Below, in pieces: positions 1 to 5,265 of a stretch of DNA of 5,265 bases. Each line of letters opens with the position of its first letter. The first letter of the stretch is position 1. The position numbers were made by a program, and so were the translations under genes. Origin of the DNA: Methanosarcina sp. (GTDB taxonomy: Archaea; Halobacteriota; Methanosarcinia; Methanosarcinales; Methanosarcinaceae); the NCBI GenBank assembly GCA_003157235.1, contig PMJC01000417.1, positions 1-5,265 of the forward strand, written 5' to 3'. Below the pieces are notes generated by a model. It had not been told where the DNA came from and made no database searches. It saw only the letters and a program-made list of their open reading frames with translations.

Positions 1-107
1 ACTCTAATGGTCACAAGGCTAAAGCTCACTTGAGCAAACATAAGCATAAACACAATACAACCAAACACCATAAAACAGGAAAATCACTCAGTATTAAAAG
101 TAGATAA
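1..107 (+). CDS. C-terminal end of a protein with a Lys/His-rich tail (partial, 5' end outside window)
   Basis: The frame starting at base 3 stays open from the window edge to a TAA at 105-107, giving 34 residues. The tail is strikingly basic and His-rich: it contains HKAKAH, SKHKHKHN and TKHHKTGKS, and ends SIKSR. No acidic residue occurs in it. A T-following hairpin (129-158) lies 21 bases past the stop, which supports this being a true gene end. The function cannot be told from the tail. Such tails can bind metal ions, nucleic acid or anionic surfaces, but that is inference. The alternative is a chance open frame, since the upstream part is not visible. The skewed composition and the hairpin argue mildly against that. 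Confidence 0.55.
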   Translation, partial: SNGHKAKAHLSKHKHKHNTTKHHKTGKSLSIKSR

Positions 108-128
108 AAATAGTTGGATTTTTAAGTA

Positions 129-158
129 GGGTATCCACATCTAAAACGTTGGATATCC
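129..158 (+). terminator. Hairpin downstream of the Lys/His-rich gene, probable terminator
   Basis: GGGTATCCA (129-137) pairs with TGGATATCC (150-158) through nine positions, one of them a G-U wobble, around a 12-base loop. A T-rich run (TGTATTATAATTTT) follows. It lies just past the TAA at 105-107. Archaeal termination depends mainly on U-rich tracts, so the hairpin may instead mark or protect the mRNA 3' end. Confidence 0.5.
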
Positions 159-715
159 TGTATTATAATTTTAAAAATGAAACAACATTTGGTATTAAAC
201 TTGTAACAGAATGTCAAGTTTGACTGGACATAAACTTGTTTGTCGAAAATCAAATATGTATGCATTTTTCGATACTTTTCAGTTTGTGAGTATAGGTACT
301 AATGAATAAAATAGTAATGAGAACTTATGTTGAGAACATATAGATTTTAGAGAATTTCGATAAACTCCTATGCATTTGAGTATTGAAGAATTTAAATCTC
401 TTAACATTAATTTCTACTTATGAAAGCTCTTACTAATTTTGCTCTTAAAACTCCAATTTTTAAAAGTTGAAATAATACAAACATCTCAAACTTACCTATG
501 TTTCAAGCATAAACCTAACAGTCTGGAAGAAAATATAAAATGGGAGCTAGTAGGACTATAATCGATGACATTAGTTTACACCAAGTTGCATTTTGATCCT
601 CTATTATTTGAAAATATTTTAGGAAAGCTATCATATAAAATATTTATTCTAAAAAAAATACCACTAAATTTTGAATTAAAGTTGGATTTATTAATAATCC
701 CTTTCTATTCTTTGC
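159..715. other. AT-rich region without a recognisable gene
   Basis: Stops are frequent in all six frames and I recognise no protein remnant. Small dyads are present: AAACTTG (197-203) with CAAGTTT (215-221), AAACTTG again at 232-238, and a TCGAAAA / TTTTCGA pair near 244-272. A 39-codon minus-strand frame from an ATG at 632-634 to a stop at 515-517 has a hydrophobic stretch (SSIIVLLAPILYFL). It has no ribosome binding site and no recognised relative. The stretch could be long intergenic DNA or fully decayed mobile-element sequence. Confidence 0.5.
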
Positions 716-738
716 GAGATTACCCTCACGGGATACTC
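716..738 (-). terminator. Imperfect hairpin just past the pepD stop codon
   Basis: On the minus strand GAGTATCCC (738-730), a GTGA loop and GGGTAATCTC (725-716) can fold with paired GAG/CTC and CCC/GGG ends and an internal mismatch. It begins about five bases after the TGA stop of the dipeptidase gene. No strong U tract follows directly, so this is a possible 3'-end structure rather than a firm terminator. Confidence 0.3.
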
Positions 739-742
739 TGAA

Positions 743-2263
743 TCAACGATAACTTTTTAGTAAGTTTTCCAGAAAGATCCAGACCCTTTCAATTGAGGGA
801 ATAAATATCCTTTCCGCAGGAGAATGGGGATCTTTAATAGTAGGCCCAAAAGAAATCATTTCTATGTCCCTAAATTTTGAGCCGATTAATCCACACTCAA
901 GCCCTGCATGAACGATTGTTACCTTCGGCTCTTTTCCAAAGGTTCCTGTGTAAATTTGCTTGCAGTTCGAAAGCAGCCCTAACTCAAGGTTAGGCTCCCA
1001 GGCAGGATAATATTTCTCATATTCAATCCGTGCTCCCACTAATTTTGCTAAAGCTTCTATATCCCAGGTAATTTCAGCCAACTTAGATGTAATCGAGCTT
1101 CTTTGGCTTAAAAGAATTTTTACTTCATTTTCTACTGTTCTCACCGCAGCCAGGTTATTTGAGGTTTCCACAAGTCCAGGAATGGTATTCGACATTCTGT
1201 AGACTCCATGTGGTAACTCCTGGATCAGTTCTATTAGCCTCTCTTCAGTCCCTGCAGAGAAGACTCTACCAAATGTAAATTTCTTTTTGAGGGCCATACA
1301 TCCTACTTTTTTAAAATCTGTTCTACCATCGACTTCCGTGAGATTCAGAACAAGGTTAGTATCTGTTTTTGCGTATTCAGCTTGAAAAGTTTTCCAGAGA
1401 TTGGACACTATCTCCTCAGACCTTGCTGTTTTTCTCTTATCCAGGGCAACAAATGCCTCTGCAAAATTCGGAATTGCGTTGTGAACGCTGCCTCCGCTTA
1501 GCTGAACAAGCCTGATGCTTTCTGCCCCAATCCTGTTTCTCAACCAGACCAATGCCCTAGTGAGCAAACGAATTCCATTTGCCCGCTGCCTATGAATCTC
1601 AACTCCTGAATGTCCACCCACCAACCCCTCAACTGATATCTTAAAAAACCCAAATAAATTCTCCTTTTCACAGTCAAACTGCTCCCATTCAATGGGAAGT
1701 GTAATCAGTAAATTCTGTCCTCCAGCGCACCCTGTTATAAAGACTCCTTCATCCTCTGAATCCATGTTCAAGAGTAACTTGCCTTCACAGAAACCAGCCT
1801 CTAGACCTCTTGCCCCCGTAAAACCTGTTTCCTCATCAACGGTAAATAGAAGTTCAAGTGGTGGATGTTCAATTTCACCTTTTTTTCCAGTCTCTGCAAG
1901 CACTAACCCGATTGCAAGCGCGATCCCATTATCTGCCCCTAATGAAATCCCATCGCCCCTTAGCCAGTCCCCATCATAAACGCATCTTATTGGATCTTTA
2001 AAAAAATCATGTTTCAAGCCCTTGCATTTCTCACAAACCATATCCATGTGCCCCTGCAGAATAACTGTAGGAGAGTTCTCATAGTTCTTAGTTGGAGTGA
2101 CTCTTATAAGCACATTATTAAGGGAGTCAGCTTTCACCTCAAACCCTCTGGATCTACTCCATTCCTGCAGCCAGATTGAAAGCTTTTCTTCGTGTTTTGA
2201 GCAGCGAGGGATTGAATTAATTTTTTCAAATGTTTTAAGGATTTGCAGGATTTTCGGATGCAT
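743..2263 (-). CDS. pepD: Aminoacyl-histidine dipeptidase (PepD-like, M20 zinc metallopeptidase)
   Basis: This cytosolic metallopeptidase hydrolyses dipeptides such as Xaa-His (carnosine-type) in peptide turnover. It has 506 residues, close to the usual PepD length (about 485-500), and is intact. Motifs in order: QGHMDMV (metal ligands H72 and D74), LGADNGIA (bridging D111), VDEETG (catalytic E144 and E145), NMDSED (ligand D168), VGGHSG (H218) opening the inserted lid/dimerisation domain, VHAGLECG (H452, E455), and DPHSPAE (last ligand H480). Ligand assignment follows the known PepD family. No signal peptide or membrane segment is visible, so it should be cytoplasmic. The start is the ATG at 2263: the protein begins MHPKILQILKTF, as PepD proteins do. 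The ribosome binding site is weak (GAGCTGAT upstream), and a TATA-like box lies about 28 bases upstream, so the mRNA may be leaderless. It stands alone, with no operon partner. Its GC content is visibly higher than the decayed flanks, which fits selection on its codons. Confidence 0.95.
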   Translation of the reverse strand: MHPKILQILKTFEKINSIPRCSKHEEKLSIWLQEWSRSRGFEVKADSLNNVLIRVTPTKNYENSPTVILQGHMDMVCEKCKGLKHDFFKDPIRCVYDGDWLRGDGISLGADNGIALAIGLVLAETGKKGEIEHPPLELLFTVDEETGFTGARGLEAGFCEGKLLLNMDSEDEGVFITGCAGGQNLLITLPIEWEQFDCEKENLFGFFKISVEGLVGGHSGVEIHRQRANGIRLLTRALVWLRNRIGAESIRLVQLSGGSVHNAIPNFAEAFVALDKRKTARSEEIVSNLWKTFQAEYAKTDTNLVLNLTEVDGRTDFKKVGCMALKKKFTFGRVFSAGTEERLIELIQELPHGVYRMSNTIPGLVETSNNLAAVRTVENEVKILLSQRSSITSKLAEITWDIEALAKLVGARIEYEKYYPAWEPNLELGLLSNCKQIYTGTFGKEPKVTIVHAGLECGLIGSKFRDIEMISFGPTIKDPHSPAERIFIPSIERVWIFLENLLKSYR

Positions 2264-2285
2264 GGGATATCAGCTCATTTTTTCT

Positions 2286-2296
2286 GGCTTTATACC
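2286..2296 (-). promoter_or_regulatory. TATA-like promoter element of pepD
   Basis: The minus strand reads GGTATAAAGCC, preceded by a purine-rich AAAAA that could serve as a BRE-like segment. Its centre is about 28 bases upstream of the ATG. Archaeal TATA boxes sit about 25-27 bases upstream of the transcription start, so transcription would begin at or very near the start codon. Confidence 0.35.
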
Positions 2297-2344
2297 TTTT
2301 TAACACTATAGAAGATTCGAATTTACCTCTTTATTACTTGCCTC

Positions 2345-2357
2345 ACAGGAATCCTGT
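2345..2357. promoter_or_regulatory. Perfect 13-bp dyad upstream of pepD
   Basis: ACAGGA-A-TCCTGT is a perfect dyad around a central A. It lies about 50-60 bases upstream of the pepD TATA-like element, between pepD and the remains of IS5 element A. It could be an operator or activator site, or part of the IS end. Nothing else in the window repeats it. Confidence 0.2.
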
Positions 2358-2411
2358 ACAAATCTTTCTCGTGAATTTTGTATTTGACCCGATTATTTCT
2401 ATTCTGGCTCA

Positions 2412-3070
2412 TTATTCTTTTATTCCCAATCCCATCAACTGATAGCTATTATAACAAAAAGCCGTATACAATAACTTCAGGTTCACTCTTTGAACATTAG
2501 TGACAAAAACTTTTCCTGCCGTAAATATTTTTTTAGTTACTATTAATACACTCTTTCATTTTGAGCATTTTATTGAGCTAATTCGCTTGTTTCTTAAAAA
2601 AATCACTCATTCCAATAAGGTGTTTTACTGCTCTTTTAATTGTTGCATCAAACCCTTTTGGCTTTGCTCCAAAGTATCCTTTGTCTCTGAAAACCACTTC
2701 TTTTTGTTCGAACAAATCTATCTGAGAATCCTTAAATGATAAAGTCATTGTTTCAAATCTTCTAATCAGCTTATAATCCCGATCTCTTATACAATTCAGT
2801 TTGTATCCAAAGTGCGACTTCTCACTTTTTGTTATCCAGGTTCCATCTCTGATTCTTCTTATTTTTGCTTCGTTTCTCAAGGTTTATCCTCTTTTGCATC
2901 TCCAAAATCTGAATGGATAAAAGTAGTGTTCTAAATAATTTTCCTTTTTTTACTTCCGAACCAAGGCAATTAAATTAGCTTTGCAATTGCCCCCAGATCT
3001 CCCCTTCTTTGCAGTTATCAATAATTATCTTCTGAATACCCATTATTATAGTTTGAAGAAATTTTGGAAC
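2412..3070 (-). pseudogene. Decayed IS5-family transposase (element A), several frameshifts and stops
   Basis: Pieces in different frames line up, in order, with a Methanosarcina-type IS5 transposase as I recall it. The upstream piece (about 3070-2975) includes WVFRR, then IDNCKEGEIW and GQLQS before an in-frame TAA at 2975-2977. It continues GSEVKKGK. The next piece (2930-2877) reads TTFIHSDFGDAKEDKP. The first catalytic Asp (usually in QDATFI) aligns with Asn, preceded by a TAG. A one-base shift near 2880 leads to a 100-codon stretch (2880-2578) with GTWITK, HFGYKL, DSQIDLFE and FRDKGYFGAKPKG. After a TAG at 2578-2580 and a two-base loss, the C-terminus (2555-2412) reads KKIFTAGKVFVTNVQRVNL to GLGIKE. 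The apparent TTG start at 2878-2880 is an artefact of the frameshift, not a gene start. The N-terminal third is not recognisable. The copy cannot make active transposase. Confidence 0.85.
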
Positions 3071-3443
3071 AGATAAATACTGTACTGAGAACTGAACAAG
3101 AATTACATATGACAGAGAACCATATTTATTAAATTATCCTATACAGTCTAGGAATTAAAATCACCGATACATCTGAAATTTGCGGTCATAATACTGATAA
3201 AAACCCTGATTCTCCAGTTTGATTTTTAGGTTTGAAGGGAATTTTCATGTTTTAGAGGAATGAAAGAAAAATATTAGGGCAACAAATTTTAGACCCAATT
3301 TTGTGATTCCATTTAACACATAATTTTCTGCCTCTTGATTTTTATTTTCCCAAATTTTGATCTAATCTTAGAAGGTTGTAAAATGATTTTTTTCCCAAAA
3401 AAATGAAGTTTCATTCAAAAATAAATTTACACTGGGAAATTAA
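3071..3443. other. Junction between two divergent IS5-type relics, no recognisable gene
   Basis: This AT-rich stretch lies where the missing 5' parts of minus-strand element A and plus-strand element B should both be. Each transposase would need roughly 300-360 bases here, so both cannot be complete and at least one was truncated. A faint LPxDFxFPKF-like string on the plus strand near 3340-3375 recalls the LPHDFPKW motif of element B-type transposases, but its spacing to the next motif is too short. I see no clear terminal inverted repeat for either element. Confidence 0.5.
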
Positions 3444-3638
3444 GGTAAGAAAGTGAAAAGGTAAAAGTGTCAGATTCTAGTAGATATAAAAAGGCTGATG
3501 ATGGTTGTAGTTCATTCTGCGAATACCGCGATCAAGATAGAACTAAATTTGTTCTGAAAAAAGGAGGACATTTTCCAGATTTCAGATTATCTTGTATGAT
3601 TCTGGCTTGCCAGTAAACTTGTTGACGGGGTCAAAGTA
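3444..3638 (+). pseudogene. IS5-type (IS1031/ISL2-like) transposase relic, element B, 5' part of the split gene
   Basis: The plus strand reads GKKVKR, a TAA, then KCQILVDIKRLMM and VVVHSANT. This matches the family pattern GKKVKGRKRHILVDT...VVVHSANIQDRDG. A frameshift at about 3528-3530 moves to DQDRTKFVLKKGG and HFPDF. A further shift gives ILYDSG, the second catalytic Asp region, and another gives ASKLVDGVKV, ending at the GTA codon 3636-3638. The gene is interrupted there by an IS630-family element and resumes at 4398. The N-terminal ~120 residues (helix-turn-helix part and first Asp) are not recognisable upstream. The family assignment is recalled, not searched. Fragment order and content make it secure as a DDE transposase relic. 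Confidence 0.82.
3637..3638. repeat. TA target-site duplication, left copy
   Basis: IS630/Tc1-type elements insert at TA and duplicate it. TA at 3637-3638 borders the left inverted repeat and matches the TA at 4396-4397. Counting only one TA restores the host reading frame. Confidence 0.7.
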
Positions 3639-3660
3639 TAGTCACCATTATATATACTGC
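3639..3660 (+). repeat. Left terminal inverted repeat of the IS630-family element
   Basis: It starts TAGTCACCATT. Compared with the reverse complement of 4374-4395 (TAGTCCTCATT...), 17 of 22 positions agree, including the outer five, the CATT block and the inner TGC. Confidence 0.78.
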
Positions 3661-3710
3661 AAACTTATTATATTAGTTATTAGTATATTAGTACAATTAT
3701 ACGCTTGGTA

Positions 3711-4190
3711 ATATTTCCTACGGATGATACTACTAAGAAAACCATTGTTTCTGCGACAAAAAAGAACATATGAGATCCAATCCTTATTATTGGTAAAAAT
3801 GGTTTGAGGCCAACGAAAATTGTAGAAGATTTTTCAGCATATTGCTCACAGTTTGTCGATGGATAAAGCATGCTGGAAAAAAAGGTTTATTCAGCCTTAA
3901 ATGCAAAAATGATTAGGAATAAAGTATTTTTTAAAAGCAAAACAACTTTTGGAGTTAAGGAAAGCACTTTCAGAACCAACACCAGCATATGATAGTGATT
4001 ACCGTTGGTGGCAAAAAAAGATGCAATTCAATTTGTCAAAGAAAAATTTAAAATACCTTATTCAGATTCACGAATTAGACAAATTGTTAACTATTTAGGA
4101 TTGGAAAAATAATTTGTAGACCTAGATTAAAAAAGCTAACCAGGCATTCACAATCGAATTATAGCTGAAGTTCAAAATATTCCTGAACCC
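3711..4190 (+). pseudogene. IS630-family transposase relic, N-terminal half only
   Basis: Successive frames give the DNA-binding half of an IS630 transposase. From 3774, DPILIIGKNGLRPTKIVEDF is the first helix-turn-helix region (a TGA lies just before, at 3771-3773). A shift near 3860 gives WIKHAGKKGLFSLKCK, the conserved W-x-GxxGL-K segment. A shift near 3913 gives QLLELRKALSEPTPAYDSD. A shift near 4010 gives AKKDAIQFVKEKF then SDSRIRQIVNYLGLEK, the second DNA-binding domain with its RIRQI-LG signature, ended by TAA at 4110-4112. PRLKK and AEVQNIPEP-like strings follow in other frames to about 4190. The catalytic DDE domain (roughly 150-170 residues) is absent. A 63-codon minus-strand frame at 3680-3871 is only a shadow of this relic. 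Confidence 0.8.
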
Positions 4191-4373
4191 TATTCATCTA
4201 ATCATCACCACGTGATAGTAATTTGTATGGGGATTCAAATAAATTAAGATGTCTAGAAATCAAAAAACGACAAGAGAAATGTTAATGTCAAAAAATAATT
4301 CAAACAAAATTAAAATATTAAATTAAGAACTGAATAAATATTGTGAAAAGCATAAGTTTACATATAAAATGTC
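4191..4373. other. Interior 3' remnant of the IS630-family element, not readable
   Basis: This AT-rich DNA lies between the last recognisable transposase codons and the right inverted repeat. The DDE domain should be here, but no such motif is legible in any frame and there is too little room for it. It is best read as what remains after an internal deletion plus mutation. Confidence 0.5.
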
Positions 4374-4395
4374 GCATTATTTAAAATGAGGACTA
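4374..4395 (-). repeat. Right terminal inverted repeat of the IS630-family element
   Basis: Read on the minus strand it starts TAGTCCTCATTTTA and mirrors the left repeat at 3639-3660, with 17 of 22 positions identical. The outermost base is A4395, followed by the duplicated TA. Confidence 0.78.
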
Positions 4396-4397
4396 TA
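4396..4397. repeat. TA target-site duplication, right copy
   Basis: This TA lies directly outside the right inverted repeat and matches 3637-3638. The interrupted transposase sequence resumes at G4398. Confidence 0.7.
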
Positions 4398-4617
4398 GTT
4401 TGTGATTCGGTATCGGAAATAGTAAAGCGTAATGATAAAGTTAAAGATTTTCAAGTATTGTCTCATCTCTGATAGTAGAACGTAAATTTGGATGTCTTGG
4501 TCTTTATCGCCGTTTGAATAAAGAGTATTTCGATTAATCCCTAAATTGTGCCATATGCTTATAAGTAGCATATAAATAATTATTGAAAATAAAAGATTAT
4601 CAAAATCCAGTCAATAA
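4398..4617 (+). pseudogene. IS5-type transposase relic, element B, 3' part of the split gene
   Basis: This continues the fragment that ends at 3638. From 4398 the frame reads VCDSVSEIVKRNDKVKDF then QVLSHL and stops. After a shift at about 4470, IVERKFGCLG and LYRRLNKEY match the family signature IVERTFGWLGRYRRLNKEYE, with the catalytic Glu of VER retained and Trp changed to Cys. After a TAA at 4535-4537 the C-terminus shows through another frame as LIPKLCHMLISSI, then, past a stop, RLSKSSQ and a TAA at 4615-4617. That is the normal end of these proteins. A 64-codon minus-strand frame at 4377-4571 is a shadow. At least two frameshifts and two stops make this part nonfunctional too. Confidence 0.85.
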
Positions 4618-4919
4618 TTTATCTATGCTACCATGATCCATATAATGATTAAACAATCAAATCATATCAAACCTTTTAGAAAATGAGAATAATATTCAAG
4701 CAAATTATCAGATAATCCGTTAATATTTTATAATAACTGGTTATAAATAATTAGATTTAATTACTTGTGTATCATTATTAGCTTATATATCACTTATTAC
4801 TCAATAGTAATAGAAATTAATATAATTTAAAGAAAAATTTAGACTTTAGACAAGAAAAATATGATACAACTATTCAGCCTACAAAAATCAGTTGACAGAT
4901 ATCCAATTTGATGCAATAA
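4618..4919. other. Very AT-rich region without a recognisable gene
   Basis: No coding remnant is recognised and stops are dense in all frames. It should contain the right end of element B close after 4617, but no repeat partner is visible upstream to define it. A small hairpin, TATTACT (4795-4801) with AGTAATA (4806-4812) around CAAT, is present. The composition is typical of long intergenic DNA in Methanosarcina-like genomes. Confidence 0.45.
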
Positions 4920-5114
4920 AACTTTAGATTACGAATCAATGGAGAAATAAAAAACAGAATCAATAGCTTACAGTTAACGGAAAAATCAGCGGGATTTGCT
5001 CACCAAATCTTTATAAAGAGGATTATCGATCGTGTTTTGTCCATTCTGAATAGTCACAATATGATGAAAATTAAACTGATTTTTTATATAGAGGAAAAAA
5101 TGATGATAAGTTAG
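4920..5114 (+). pseudogene. Start-less 64-codon open frame, possible gene remnant, unrecognised
   Basis: Between a TAA at 4917-4919 and a TAG at 5112-5114 one frame stays open for 64 codons. It contains RLRINGEIKNRINSLQLTEK, SAGFAHQIFIKRIIDRV and LSILNSHNMMKIKLIF. No ATG or GTG occurs before the MMK near its end, so it is not a complete gene. In the preceding frame QLTDIQFDAIKL (ending at a TAG about 4926) could be joined to it by one frameshift, which would suggest an older, longer gene. The composition is mixed and protein-like rather than low-complexity, yet I do not recognise the family. It may also be a chance opening in AT-rich DNA. It ends about 35 bases before the glycosyltransferase start, and the frame covers that gene's likely promoter. 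Confidence 0.25.
5081..5090 (+). promoter_or_regulatory. TATA-like element upstream of the glycosyltransferase
   Basis: TTTTTATATA matches the archaeal TATA pattern and lies about 60-70 bases upstream of the ATG at 5150. A second candidate, TTTATATA (5115-5122), is about 30 bases upstream. Both occur in generally AT-rich DNA, so neither is certain. Confidence 0.25.
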
Positions 5115-5149
5115 TTTATATACAAATAATTGTTTATTTGAATGATAAA

Positions 5150-5265
5150 ATGATAATAAATATCACCGCGTTTGCGCCAGGGCATAATGAGACTAAATAA
5201 TACGTTCAACAATTGGATCACTTCTTCCGCAAACGCACAAGGTCGATGTTGTTGTCATCAATGAT
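5150..5265 (+). pseudogene. N-terminus of a family 2 glycosyltransferase, frameshifted, cut by window end
   Basis: From ATG 5150 the frame reads MIINITAFAPGHNETK and meets a TAA at 5198-5200. In the frame starting at 5197 the sequence continues IIRSTIGSLLPQTHKVD then VVVIND to the window edge. Together they form the classic GT2 (GT-A fold) start: a beta strand with PxHNE, a helix ending in SLLPQTHK, and VVVINDG where the nucleotide-sugar-binding Asp lies. Such enzymes transfer sugars from UDP- or GDP-sugars into polysaccharides or glycolipids on the cytoplasmic side of the membrane. The break is a one-base loss (or two-base gain) between about 5190 and 5200. The continuing frame has no start codon of its own upstream, so this copy is probably inactive unless the base is a sequencing error. 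No clear ribosome binding site precedes the ATG. Confidence 0.7.

Larger units (their letters stand above)
3639..4395 (+). mobile_element. IS630-family insertion sequence relic (757 bp) nested in IS5 element B
   Basis: The element is bounded by 22-bp imperfect terminal inverted repeats (3639-3660 and 4374-4395) and a TA duplication. It carries a decayed IS630-type transposase in the plus direction that covers only the N-terminal DNA-binding half. Taking out 3639-4397 joins the GTA at 3636-3638 to GTT TGT GAT, so element B reads KLVDGVKV-VCDSVSEIVKR without a break. That proves insertion into element B after B was already there. Complete relatives run about 1.0-1.2 kb, so several hundred bases appear lost from the region that should encode the DDE domain. 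The junctions survived while the interior decayed. Confidence 0.85.

Noticed and set aside
515..634. 39-residue minus-strand small protein with one hydrophobic segment
   Set aside because: There is an ATG and a plausible membrane stretch, but no ribosome binding site or known relative, and short hydrophobic frames are common by chance in AT-rich DNA.
1692..1979. 95-codon plus-strand open frame inside pepD
   Set aside because: It is antisense to the well-conserved pepD coding frame. Its Ser/Pro-rich composition is a by-product of the opposite strand.
2097..2303. 68-codon plus-strand open frame at the 5' end of pepD
   Set aside because: It overlaps the pepD start antisense and has no recognisable motif.
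2500..2739. 79-codon plus-strand open frame
   Set aside because: It lies antisense to the IS5 element A transposase relic. The Phe/Cys-rich translation is a shadow.
2578..2880. Independent 100-residue gene with a TTG start on the minus strand
   Set aside because: Family motifs continue both upstream (TTFIHSD) and downstream (KKIFTAG) in other frames, so this is only the largest surviving piece of a broken transposase.
3330..3375. N-terminal LPHDFPKW motif of element B
   Set aside because: A faint LPLDF...FPKF string exists, but its distance to the GKKVK motif is much too short and the intervening residues do not match.
3680..3871. 63-codon minus-strand open frame
   Set aside because: It is antisense to the readable IS630 transposase remnant on the plus strand.
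4377..4571. 64-codon minus-strand open frame
   Set aside because: It crosses the right end of the IS630 element and lies antisense to the VER...YRRLNKEY signature of element B.
4618..5080. CRISPR array or tandem repeats in the AT-rich tail
   Set aside because: Similar AT-rich words recur, but I see no regularly spaced repeat units of constant length.

Overview
The window looks like a low-gene-density, AT-rich stretch of a methanogenic archaeon, most likely Methanosarcina. This is inferred from the archaeal-looking promoter elements, the very AT-rich intergenic DNA, and transposase remnants that resemble IS5- and IS630-family elements I associate with Methanosarcina. No rRNA or tRNA is present to prove it. 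Only one complete gene is present: a 506-residue aminoacyl-histidine dipeptidase (PepD, M20 metallopeptidase family) on the minus strand at 743-2263. All expected metal-ligand and catalytic motifs are intact.

Layout. Positions 1-107 hold the last 34 codons of a plus-strand gene with a Lys/His-rich tail, followed by a hairpin (129-158). Positions 108-742 are AT-rich and gene-free. pepD (743-2263, minus) has a hairpin just past its stop, and a TATA-like element placed so close to the ATG that the mRNA may be leaderless. Positions 2412 to about 3070 hold a decayed minus-strand IS5-family transposase (element A) with several frameshifts and stops. From 3444 to 4617 lies a second, unrelated IS5-type transposase (element B) on the plus strand.

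Element B is split between 3638 and 4398 by a 757-bp IS630-family element. That element has 22-bp terminal inverted repeats (17 of 22 identical) and a TA target duplication. Removing it with one TA restores the element B reading frame exactly. The IS630 copy has lost its catalytic DDE domain. From 4618 onward is AT-rich DNA with a 64-codon start-less open frame (4920-5114). At the right edge is the beginning of a family 2 glycosyltransferase (from 5150), broken by a frameshift near 5197.

The region reads as an insertion-sequence graveyard beside one conserved peptidase gene: two divergent IS5-type relics, one carrying a nested IS630 relic. I see no defence system, CRISPR array, RNA gene or multi-gene operon. 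The clearest new observation is the nested insertion and its precise junctions.
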